9,496 nt of DNA, taken from Bifidobacterium breve (GTDB lineage: Bacteria; Actinomycetota; Acidimicrobiia; IMCC26256). The notes under the pieces were generated by a model. The model saw only the letters and a program-made list of their open reading frames with translations, had not been told where the DNA came from and did not search any database. The translations under genes were made by a program, and so were the position numbers. Shown piece after piece: positions 1 through 5,615 of this stretch (positions are counted from its first letter, which is position 1; each line of letters starts with the position of its first letter). The stretch lies in NCBI GenBank assembly GCA_945907055.1, contig CAMDSG010000057.1:1-9496 (forward strand), written 5' to 3'.

Positions 1-764
1 GCCTCAGCAGTTGTCTCAAGCATCTCGGTTGAGTCGTCGGTAAATACGTCACCATGACCGCTTACGACGAATAGAGGCTCAACTGCAGCCATCTCCTCTA
101 GGGCCTCGGCCCACTCAAGGATGTACCTCTGGACACGAAAAGGGGTTCCTGCGTTTGGAAGAGAGGAGACGATGAAGTCTCCTCCAACGATCACTCTGCT
201 ATCGGGGGCCCATACCCAGGTGTGATCGTCTGTCTCGCCAAGGCCATGTCGTAGTTCGAGGGGGAGTCCGCCGAGTCCGTCGAGAGTGATGCGGTCTTCA
301 TAGGCGATTGTTGGAGGGCAGTAGCGCGCCATCCGAACAACATCGCCACCCCCGGGACCCCAACTAGCGAACTGCATATCGAAAGTTTTTGCTAGGTGGC
401 CAGATGTCTTCGCATATCTCTCGAACCGGCGTGCGACATTTACATGCCCAACGATGTCTGGGGCAGCGTGCCCACGCTCCTCAGCGTCGTCGAGGATTGC
501 AGGCGTCCCAAAAGCATGGTCGTAGTGGCCGTGGGTATAGATCACGTAGCGAACAGGGAGATCAGTAATTGCTCGAAGCTCGGAGACTACGCGCGGTCCG
601 TTTACATATAGACCCGGGTCTACAACTGCCACACCCTCAGATCCAATAAAGAATGTTGCGTTGCCGAAGCCTCCAAGGAAATAGACGCCCGTAGCTATCT
701 CCCGCGCTCCATGTAAGCGTGCAGAGAATGTGAGTGCATCGCTAGGTTTTTTGCTATCTCCCAT
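1..764 (-). CDS. MBL-fold metallo-hydrolase, alkylsulfatase-like (partial, C-terminus off the left edge)
   Basis: Open without a stop for 254 codons from an ATG at 764 to the window edge, so the C-terminus is missing. AGGA lies 8 bases before the ATG and supports this start. The zinc-site motif THGHYDH is at residues 77-83. H173 (in RHGLGETDDH), D196 (in GGDF) and H237 (in SGHGD) are in the right order to complete a two-metal site. The strand preceding the site ends in VVDPG (47-51), as usual for the fold. There is no signal peptide or membrane segment, so it is probably cytoplasmic. The GETDDHTWVW segment resembles the alkyl/aryl-sulfatase branch of the superfamily. The fold is secure from these motifs; the substrate is not, and a lactonase or another esterase remains possible. 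It follows the desaturase on the same strand after 139 bases, so it may have its own promoter. Confidence 0.88.
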   Translation of the reverse strand, partial: MGDSKKPSDALTFSARLHGAREIATGVYFLGGFGNATFFIGSEGVAVVDPGLYVNGPRVVSELRAITDLPVRYVIYTHGHYDHAFGTPAILDDAEERGHAAPDIVGHVNVARRFERYAKTSGHLAKTFDMQFASWGPGGGDVVRMARYCPPTIAYEDRITLDGLGGLPLELRHGLGETDDHTWVWAPDSRVIVGGDFIVSSLPNAGTPFRVQRYILEWAEALEEMAAVEPLFVVSGHGDVFTDDSTEMLETTAE

Positions 765-871
765 TGTGGGGTTCCTATTCTTATTGGTTGTGTGCCTGAA
801 TCCAAGATAGTGGCGAATTCATAACCGACCGCGAAGCATTATGGTCGCTGATTGGGCAATCGCCTAGAAGC

Positions 872-889
872 GGGCTTTATGTAAGGCCC
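872..889 (-). terminator. Weak hairpin after the desaturase gene
   Basis: GGGC and GCCC arms close a short stem 14 bases past the desaturase stop. On the minus-strand RNA the inner part has an A/C mismatch followed by two A-U pairs. No run of U follows, so intrinsic termination is doubtful. The rest of 765-903 shows no clear promoter boxes, only the ribosome binding site of the downstream hydrolase gene. Confidence 0.2.
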
Positions 890-903
890 AAGTTTGAATT
901 CAG

Positions 904-1935
904 CTACCAGATAACTGGGCCTGTGGCTCCGAGGGCGCGGCCCTCCGAGCGCACGCCTTTCGGGACCATCTCCTCAGCAAGGTCAGCCCATAGCGCGCGC
1001 AGTCGATAGTGAGGAACGCGTGGGAACAGGTGGTGCATTGCGTGGTGGTCATGGCCGCGAATAAGGAAGCGGGAGCCGCGGAAAACAGCGACGCGAGTAT
1101 CGACGTACCTCCCGGCTTTATTAGCTGGGTGGTGTGGGTACCAAGCGAAGATAAATGTGAGCCAGAACGACTGTATTTTCCCTGGGAGGTACCAGAGAAG
1201 AAGGGCTGGCCATCCGAACCCGAGAAGGAATGCGATTAGCAGAACTGCATGAGTGAAAATCCAGAAGCGGAGTTGCTGTAGTCCTGCAGATTTTGAGCCT
1301 GAGTCGGCTCGTAAAGCGCCCCTAATACGAGAGGGGATTAGGCGACGGCTCGAGGGGACAAAAGCAAGTAGCGGAAGAATCTCAGATACAAACTGAATGC
1401 TCAGCCAATTGAGCGGGAGTTCTCGGAGCGGACCATCTGTGTAGTGGTCTGGATCACGTCCAGGTTGATTCGTATACGCATGGTGGCGCATATGAGATGC
1501 ACGGTGCGGTTTGTAAGAGAAGCCAAGTGGAATCGAACAGATCATCCCAATTAGGTCTTCGCTCCAACGCGACTTGGGGCTCTTACCAAGAATGTTGCCA
1601 TGTGCTGCCTCATGCATAGGCATGTAAAAAGTTGAAGCGAGAATTGAGTTGAGAATCAATCCAGCCCATAGCGGGAGAATGCCGACTAGACCGAGCCAAA
1701 GAACTGCAGTCCATGCCACTAGTACTAGAAGAAATGTGAGGATGATGCGTGGTTGTGCTGCCCCCCAATAACGCGCCGCTACTGCGCGCTCTGAGCGATG
1801 AGTAAGCCGGCGCTTCTCATCTGAGTCATCAACCTCATCGCCTACTTGGTATAGGTCATCGCCAGAGGATGCAGGGGTCTCAGCCAGAGCACGCGTCTCT
1901 GAAGATATTCCGCTTTGTGCGGGCTCAGGATCCAT
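904..1935 (-). CDS. Fatty acid desaturase-family membrane di-iron enzyme
   Basis: The 343-residue protein carries the three histidine boxes of the membrane fatty-acid desaturase/hydroxylase family: HEAAH (108-112), HRASHMRHH (144-152) and HHAMHH (297-302), the last followed by LFPRVPHYRL, typical of the family. Hydrophobic pairs at about 64-107 and 225-260 bracket the boxes as expected, with a further hydrophobic stretch near 128-140. The enzyme should sit in the inner membrane and use O2 and electrons from a ferredoxin or similar donor to desaturate or hydroxylate an acyl chain or lipid-like substrate. The first 50 or so residues are polar, acidic and probably disordered. Start at ATG 1935 has only a weak ribosome binding site; no better start lies near the conserved part. 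A carotenoid hydroxylase or ketolase role is an alternative, since these share the boxes. No ferredoxin or reductase gene is adjacent. The gene is divergent from the PrsW-type protease. Confidence 0.9.
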   Translation of the reverse strand: MDPEPAQSGISSETRALAETPASSGDDLYQVGDEVDDSDEKRRLTHRSERAVAARYWGAAQPRIILTFLLVLVAWTAVLWLGLVGILPLWAGLILNSILASTFYMPMHEAAHGNILGKSPKSRWSEDLIGMICSIPLGFSYKPHRASHMRHHAYTNQPGRDPDHYTDGPLRELPLNWLSIQFVSEILPLLAFVPSSRRLIPSRIRGALRADSGSKSAGLQQLRFWIFTHAVLLIAFLLGFGWPALLLWYLPGKIQSFWLTFIFAWYPHHPANKAGRYVDTRVAVFRGSRFLIRGHDHHAMHHLFPRVPHYRLRALWADLAEEMVPKGVRSEGRALGATGPVIW

Positions 1936-2082
1936 TGGGCAGAGTCTGCTGTCAGATTGAGAGCGGAGTCAAACCGCATTCATTCCCATGAGAGCAGAGG
2001 TAACGTGTGCTCCAAGAGCATTCTTGCTAGAAAAGAAACAAGTCTCAAACCCATCAACAGTTTCATGAGAAGAGAGCCTTAG
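1936..2082. promoter_or_regulatory. Divergent intergenic region between desaturase and protease genes
   Basis: These 147 bases must hold promoters for both outward-facing genes. I see no convincing -35/-10 pair. A near-identical 10-base direct repeat, GAGAGCGGAG at 1959-1968 and GAGAGCAGAG at 1990-1999, has a 31-base period (about three helical turns), which would put two bound proteins on the same DNA face. A purine-rich stretch at about 2067-2077 (GAGAAGAGAG) precedes the protease ATG and may be its ribosome binding site. Confidence 0.4.
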
Positions 2083-3186
2083 ATGCTGACAGCCAAAATC
2101 ATTGCGACGTTGGTGCCCCTTCTCTGCCTATTCGGCGTGGCGGCTCTAGGGCGCGGTGGACGCAAGACCGCTCCGCTAATCGTCATTGCACTTCTCTGGG
2201 GAGTTGCCTCTACCTTCTTAGTTCTTCCTTTCAATGACGCGTGGTATGCAAAACGTGGCTTGCAATCCCTAATCATTTATGGCGCACCGTTTTCAGAAGA
2301 GATCGCGAAGGGATTTATTCTCCCCTTCCTTACTCTCTCTAAGCGCTGTTTCTGGTTCGTTGACGGAGCCATTCTTGGGCTTGCCGCTGGTACAGGCTTC
2401 GCAATTCGCGAGAATTGGATATACCTAGATCGAGATTATTCAGGGCAGCAGATTGGGCTTGCAATCGCCCGAGTATCCTCCACAAATCTCATGCACGCTG
2501 GTACTACTGCGATTGTGGGAGCAGCGATAGTGCTCTCCATGAAGCGTGGATTACTCCAGAGAGTTCTAACTCCTTTGGTTGGTTTAGTAATTGCGATGGC
2601 ACTCCACTCAACATTCAATCGAATGACGACATGGCCTGGTGAATCTGCAGCGATGATTACTGCGGTCGGAGTAGGAGTATTCGCTATCGCATCAGGGATT
2701 GTCGCCTTAGGCTTCCCAATCTCGCGCAGATGGGTTCGCAACGACTTGAAACTCAGCGCTATGACGCAGAGTGAGCAACTAGCGCTAAGCGGCGGGCACA
2801 CTGTCGATGCACTTCTAGATGAGTTTGAAGTGCGCTACGGCTCCAAAGCAGTTAAGAACGCTGAAGAACTCATTAAGGTTCAGCGCCGAATCAGCATTTC
2901 CCAACACGGCGGCCATATAAACGCAAAGGATGCCGAGCTTCTTGAGGTGCAGGCAGATGACCTACGACGCGAGATCGGAGTCTTTGCAATGATGTGGCTG
3001 CGTACCCACCTGCCGGTAGACCCATCGTCGGCAGGGCTGTGGGGGAACCTTGCTGAGACTGGAGCGAAAGAAGGCCCTGCTGGCGCCTTATCAGGATTGG
3101 CTGCCGGCTTGGCCGATGATGCTCCAAACTCCTCACCGGGCGGGCTATGGGCGAGTCTCGGTGATAGCTCCGATACGCTCCCATAA
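2083..3186 (+). CDS. PrsW-family intramembrane metalloprotease with C-terminal cytosolic tail
   Basis: The first ~210 residues are a multi-helix membrane domain with the hallmarks of the PrsW family: EEIAK (72-76), VDGAILG (93-99), GTGFAIREN (103-111), NLMH (135-138) and ALHSTFN (173-179). The Glu pair, H138 and H175 are the expected metal and catalytic residues. PrsW in Bacillus subtilis cuts the anti-sigma factor RsiW at site 1; family members generally cut membrane proteins. Helices are visible at about 5-22, 30-48, 63-85, 92-108, 124-150, 158-176 and 186-212. Residues 213-367 are cytosolic, first helical and charged (about 225-310), then a Gly/Ala/Ser-rich tail with two related motifs, AGLWGNLAETG (317-327) and GGLWASLGD (353-361). 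No anti-sigma or sigma factor gene lies beside it. The zinc protein and winged-helix genes downstream are probably in the same operon (107-base gap). ATG 2083 is preceded by a purine-rich site. The substrate is unknown. Confidence 0.88.
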   Translation: MLTAKIIATLVPLLCLFGVAALGRGGRKTAPLIVIALLWGVASTFLVLPFNDAWYAKRGLQSLIIYGAPFSEEIAKGFILPFLTLSKRCFWFVDGAILGLAAGTGFAIRENWIYLDRDYSGQQIGLAIARVSSTNLMHAGTTAIVGAAIVLSMKRGLLQRVLTPLVGLVIAMALHSTFNRMTTWPGESAAMITAVGVGVFAIASGIVALGFPISRRWVRNDLKLSAMTQSEQLALSGGHTVDALLDEFEVRYGSKAVKNAEELIKVQRRISISQHGGHINAKDAELLEVQADDLRREIGVFAMMWLRTHLPVDPSSAGLWGNLAETGAKEGPAGALSGLAAGLADDAPNSSPGGLWASLGDSSDTLP

Positions 3187-3280
3187 TCGGATAACTTGAG
3201 CAGTCTTAAGTCCCATAGAAAAGTAACGAGACTCAGGAATACATTTAGTTAGGCCAGTTCTAGGCTGGTAAGTTCAAATA

Positions 3281-3284
3281 GAGG
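3281..3284 (+). promoter_or_regulatory. Ribosome binding site that sets the start of the zinc protein
   Basis: GAGG sits 9 bases before ATG 3294 and favours that start over the GTG at 3285, which it almost touches. Confidence 0.55.
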
Positions 3285-3293
3285 GTGAGACCA

Positions 3294-3500
3294 ATGCTCT
3301 GCGCACAGTGTGATGATTCGGCACGGGGAATATGTAAGTTCTGCGGGCGCGGAGTATGTGGAGAGCACCACTCCAATCTTCCATTCGTTGTGACCCTCTT
3401 TGGGGTTGATCCTCCAAAGGCAATAGTCGTTGGAGGAACCCTTTGGTGCGGAGTCTGTAGACCTCAGCCAGATCCGATAGCGATGCCGGAGCTGGCATGA
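3294..3500 (+). CDS. Small Cys-rich zinc-binding protein
   Basis: The 68-residue protein has paired ligands C3xxC6, C14xxC17, C22xxH25 (or H26) and C52xxC55, enough for two zinc sites in a treble-clef or B-box-like layout. The core CKFCGRGVCGEHH resembles small prokaryotic B-box/DUF2180-type proteins; that resemblance is from memory of the family and needs a profile search. No membrane segment or catalytic motif is seen, so a binding or adaptor role is likelier than catalysis. ATG 3294 is chosen because GAGG (3281-3284) lies 9 bases upstream. A GTG at 3285 would add three residues but has its ribosome site too close. Its stop overlaps the next gene's ATG (ATGA, 3497-3500), so the two are probably translated together. 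It follows the PrsW-type protease on the same strand. Confidence 0.78.
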   Translation: MLCAQCDDSARGICKFCGRGVCGEHHSNLPFVVTLFGVDPPKAIVVGGTLWCGVCRPQPDPIAMPELA

Positions 3501-3826
3501 GCGGCGGCGGAATCTTCGATCGGGTCGCAACGCACTTAGATGCTGCTGCCGATCCTGAGGCGCACTTCTCTATGGCGGCACTCTTAAGTCTCTCCGATGA
3601 GGAGCGGGCTGTGGTTCGAGACATTATGCGCGCCGATTCTCCACAGAGCGTCGCCCAGGTAGCAGAGACTTTGAAGGTATCTGTAAACGATGTCGCCTCT
3701 ACAGTCGGTTCACTGAGCATGCGCGGAGTAATCGAAATACGCAAAGGATCGCTGTATTTGACCCCGATTGAGCGGCCTCATCACTCTCACCCAGGTGGGT
3801 TCTGGAACAACCTGAACGATTTCTAG
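3497..3826 (+). CDS. Small winged-helix protein with a conserved-looking C-terminal tail
   Basis: The 109-residue protein has a winged-helix pattern: helix 1 about 34-46 (DEERAVVRDIMRA), helix 2 about 51-59, helix 3 about 62-75 (likely recognition helix), then a wing at 78-90 with the strand turn IEIRKGSLYLTP. This is the MarR/ArsR-like layout seen in many small bacterial regulators, though some such domains bind protein instead of DNA. The last residues, PGGFWNNLNDF, match the tail motifs in the upstream PrsW-type protease. A His cluster (H95, H96, H98) lies just before it. The gene overlaps the zinc protein by ATGA, so expression is coupled. No ligand-binding domain is present. I cannot name a specific family; DNA-binding is the inferred role, with a protein-docking scaffold as the alternative. 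Confidence 0.75.
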   Translation: MSGGGIFDRVATHLDAAADPEAHFSMAALLSLSDEERAVVRDIMRADSPQSVAQVAETLKVSVNDVASTVGSLSMRGVIEIRKGSLYLTPIERPHHSHPGGFWNNLNDF

Positions 3827-3895
3827 GCCAGTAGGGAGTAATCCATCAGCGTCTGGCGTAGCAAGCAGAGCAGTTGAGGACTCTGGGAGCAACGA
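3827..3895. other. Convergent intergenic gap
   Basis: The 69 bases separate the 3' ends of the winged-helix gene and the TetR gene. GCCAG (3827-3831) and CTGGC (3853-3857) could close a stem, but the loop is long and no T-run follows in either direction, so I do not call a terminator. Confidence 0.3.
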
Positions 3896-4510
3896 TTAGG
3901 CGATCGGCTGATCCCAACCGAGTTGCGCCTCTAAAGAACGCAAGGATTTCTGTAGTTCGCTCATAACCGTTATGCAGTCTTCGAAGGTCTGCTGATTGTT
4001 GAGTGTGTGAGTCTGTGAAAAAATTGAGTATCCCTCGAGTACGAATGTAACGATCTCAGCCCAAGCGGTCCCCATACGCTCGTCAACGCCAGCGAGTCGC
4101 TGCTGACGCTCCATCCCTACCCGTGACCATGCCGATGGGTCGGGCCTAAATAATGAAGGGTCCGCTCCCTGCCCAATGCTCCATGCAATGAGGCGTGTGC
4201 GGAGTATCAAATCTGGGTTCGTCAGCGCATCTAGAGGGCCGTACTCACTGAACTGATCCGTAAAGCGCTTCACGAGCTCCTGTGCTATCGCGTCGAATAG
4301 GCCTGGGAGCGAACCGAAATTACGAGAGAGGGCAGCGAGTGGGAGACCTGACTCGCGAGTAATGCGCCGGGTCGTGACTTCGTAGAAAGGCTCAGTTCGC
4401 AGAAGGGAGATAGTCGTGGCTACCAGGCGCTCCTTGGCGACCGCAGCGGGCACCCTGCTCTTACGTTTCGTCTGCTCGTTATCCACATTCGGGTCTTTGC
4501 TCAGAGCCAC
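3896..4510 (-). CDS. TetR-family transcriptional regulator
   Basis: The 204-residue protein has a TetR-type N-terminal helix-turn-helix domain at about 25-75: a first helix (AKERLVATTISLLR), the signature VTTRRITRESGL (45-56), then LAALSRNFGSLPGLFDAI, matching the recognition helix and the aromatic-plus-helix-4 pattern of the family. Residues 76-204 form the expected helical ligand-binding and dimer domain, too variable to name a ligand. The start is GTG at 4510; an in-frame TAG lies only three codons upstream, so the start cannot be much earlier. The ribosome site is weak (an AAGAAG abuts the GTG). The first 20 residues are charged and likely flexible. It is divergent from the eight-helix membrane protein gene, the usual arrangement for a TetR repressor controlling its neighbour and itself; that target is an inference. 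Confidence 0.88.
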   Translation of the reverse strand: MALSKDPNVDNEQTKRKSRVPAAVAKERLVATTISLLRTEPFYEVTTRRITRESGLPLAALSRNFGSLPGLFDAIAQELVKRFTDQFSEYGPLDALTNPDLILRTRLIAWSIGQGADPSLFRPDPSAWSRVGMERQQRLAGVDERMGTAWAEIVTFVLEGYSIFSQTHTLNNQQTFEDCITVMSELQKSLRSLEAQLGWDQPIA

Positions 4511-4625
4511 CTTCTTAACCTAGCCCTTTGCTGGGGTGCTTGCAGAATAGGGTAATTACGCTATTTGGTATCGGTATCCACTAATAAATCATCGGCGCTC
4601 ACTAGTTTGTGGAGGTTCGTATTAG

Positions 4626-4642
4626 GTGCCCATGCCGGGCAC
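4626..4642 (+). repeat. Perfect inverted repeat GTGCCC-N5-GGGCAC in the leader of the membrane protein
   Basis: Six-base arms with a five-base loop, ending nine bases before the AAGGAG ribosome site. It could form a small RNA hairpin in the 5' leader or act as a protein-binding dyad. It overlaps a possible GTG/ATG upstream start, which argues against translation beginning there. Confidence 0.5.
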
Positions 4643-4651
4643 AAGGCCTTT

Positions 4652-4657
4652 AAGGAG
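4652..4657 (+). promoter_or_regulatory. Strong ribosome binding site that sets the membrane-protein start
   Basis: AAGGAG lies 7 bases before ATG 4665. The longer in-frame candidates (GTG 4626, ATG 4632) lack such a site, so 4665 is chosen. Confidence 0.8.
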
Positions 4658-4664
4658 TCAAGAC

Positions 4665-5531
4665 ATGACCGCAGCAACGCAGAACCTGAGTGGCGTAGAT
4701 ACTTCGCCGCACCCAATCCATGTTTCATACGCATCCCTAGGTCTCGGAGCATTAGGACTGCTTGCCTCGGGTATTGGGAGGCTCCTCTTCTGGAGTTCAG
4801 GTTTTGAGGTCCGTTCTTCGTGGGCACTAGTAGTACTCGGGCCGATCTTGATGGCCATTGCTATCACGCTCCACATTGAGCACCTTGGGAAGCGAATCGG
4901 GCGAGCCCCAGTTGTGCTGGGAATTATCGGACTCGTCATTTGGTCCCTGACGTCCCTTCCATTCTTGCTCAACCCAGAGCTCTATTCGCTAGAGAATCAT
5001 GCCAACTGGCTTCGCATTAACTGGGCTGGATTTGCAGCGGCACGCGTCTTGTTCTCGCTTAGTTTCTTCCTCGTACTTGCTCGCAAAGAATCTCTGCTCG
5101 AGCACGGCGAGATGGATGCAGCGCGTAAAATTCACGCCTCCTTCGCTACCCTGACCTACGCCGCAGTTGGGCTCCTCCTCTATGGATTGGCTGGTTTCAG
5201 TTCGCTAAGCGGATCCGGTCAATATGGCTCGAGATTCACGTATGGACTCTTGGTAGTAGGCCCGGCGCTTATTGCCATTGCAATTATCAATCACATCGAC
5301 CATCTCTCTCGCGTGATCGGAAAGCCGGCGGTTGTATGCGGAGTCTTAGGGTCTGCGCTCTGGGCGGTAAGTGTGCTTCCTATAGCTATCAAGCCATCCC
5401 TGGGCGAGTTCGCGGGGGACTGGGACAAAATTACTCTCTACGGGTTTAATGGTTGCGGCCTAATCCTTGGTGGCATCAGCGTTGGCTTGGTGCTGCTGCG
5501 CAAACGCTCTCAGGACGCATCGGCTGCCTAG
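4665..5531 (+). CDS. Eight-helix membrane protein with internal tandem duplication, function unknown
   Basis: The 288-residue protein has hydrophobic helices at about 22-43, 53-71, 83-103, 120-139, 162-179, 193-209, 223-242 and 258-278, so two four-helix halves. The halves are homologous: residues 53-104 and 193-244 align without gaps with 23 of 52 identities. Shared features include GPxLxAIAI, the motif HI[ED]HL (70-74 and 210-214), IG, VVxGxxG, W and LP. Helix 4 and helix 8 also match (W-x6-GF early, RK-x-S at the end), as do helix 1 and helix 5 (YA-x2-G). The histidine/acid motif follows helices 2 and 6 at the membrane boundary and might bind a metal or head group; that is a guess. A positively charged linker (140-157) joins the halves. 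I do not recognise the family: no transporter signature or nucleotide site is visible. It is divergent from the TetR-type gene, its likely regulator, and lies 84 bases upstream of the sulfatase on the same strand. Confidence 0.85.
   Translation: MTAATQNLSGVDTSPHPIHVSYASLGLGALGLLASGIGRLLFWSSGFEVRSSWALVVLGPILMAIAITLHIEHLGKRIGRAPVVLGIIGLVIWSLTSLPFLLNPELYSLENHANWLRINWAGFAAARVLFSLSFFLVLARKESLLEHGEMDAARKIHASFATLTYAAVGLLLYGLAGFSSLSGSGQYGSRFTYGLLVVGPALIAIAIINHIDHLSRVIGKPAVVCGVLGSALWAVSVLPIAIKPSLGEFAGDWDKITLYGFNGCGLILGGISVGLVLLRKRSQDASAA
4821..5396 (+). repeat. Internal protein-level duplication (copies 4821-4976 and 5241-5396)
   Basis: These two segments encode the best-conserved parts of the two halves of the membrane protein, offset by exactly 140 codons. 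Protein identity is about 44 percent, while the DNA is clearly diverged, so the duplication is old and not a recent tandem copy. Confidence 0.8.
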
Positions 5532-5532
5532 C

Positions 5533-5556
5533 CCCAAAGAGACTGCCCACTTTGGG
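5533..5556 (+). other. Hairpin just after the membrane-protein stop
   Basis: CCCAAAG (5533-5539) pairs perfectly with CTTTGGG (5550-5556) around a ten-base loop. It starts two bases after the stop codon, a terminator-like place, but no T-run follows. It could slow or partly stop transcription, or stabilise the 3' end. Confidence 0.4.
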
Positions 5557-5562
5557 CTAAAT

Positions 5563-5595
5563 CCTGTACAAAGATTCCAATCATTTGGGTACAGG
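5563..5595 (+). promoter_or_regulatory. Long imperfect hairpin in the leader of the sulfatase gene
   Basis: The outer stem CCTGTAC (5563-5569) / GTACAGG (5589-5595) is perfect. It continues inward as AAA/TTT and GAT/ATC, with a two-base bulge (GG) and a one-base bulge (A), and a TCCA tetraloop at 5576-5579: 13 base pairs in all. It lies 20 bases before ATG 5616 and could be an RNA regulatory element, a terminator lacking a U-tract, or an operator dyad. Confidence 0.5.
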
Positions 5596-5615
5596 TGGGG
5601 ATTACTCTCCGGCCT

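Larger units (their letters stand above)
4511..4664. promoter_or_regulatory. Divergent control region between tetR-type and membrane-protein genes
   Basis: The 154 bases hold several symmetric or repeated elements that could be operators: the perfect 8-base palindrome GTAATTAC (4552-4559), the tandem hexamer GGTATC-GGTATC (4567-4578), and an inverted repeat described separately at 4626-4642. No single long TetR-type palindrome stands out, and promoter boxes are not clear. Confidence 0.45.

Noticed and set aside
1009..1239. A 76-codon plus-strand open frame
   Set aside because: It is antisense to the histidine-box region of the desaturase and has no recognisable feature.
2436..2801. A 121-codon minus-strand open frame
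   Set aside because: It is antisense to the membrane and proximal cytosolic part of the PrsW-type protease, which has conserved motifs; no independent evidence of coding.
3250..3832. Nine-base direct repeat TAGGCCAGT at 3250-3258 and 3824-3832 flanking the zinc-protein/winged-helix pair, resembling a target-site duplication
   Set aside because: Exact nine-base repeats are expected many times by chance in a window this long; no terminal inverted repeats or transposase are present, and the second copy includes the stop codon.
4626..4664. Upstream starts (GTG 4626 or ATG 4632) for the membrane protein
   Set aside because: The AAGGAG at 4652-4657 is ideally placed for ATG 4665, and the upstream codons fall within an inverted repeat without a ribosome site.
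5533..5556. Intrinsic terminator after the membrane-protein gene
   Set aside because: The stem is good but only seven pairs with a ten-base loop and no following T-run, so I list it as a hairpin only.
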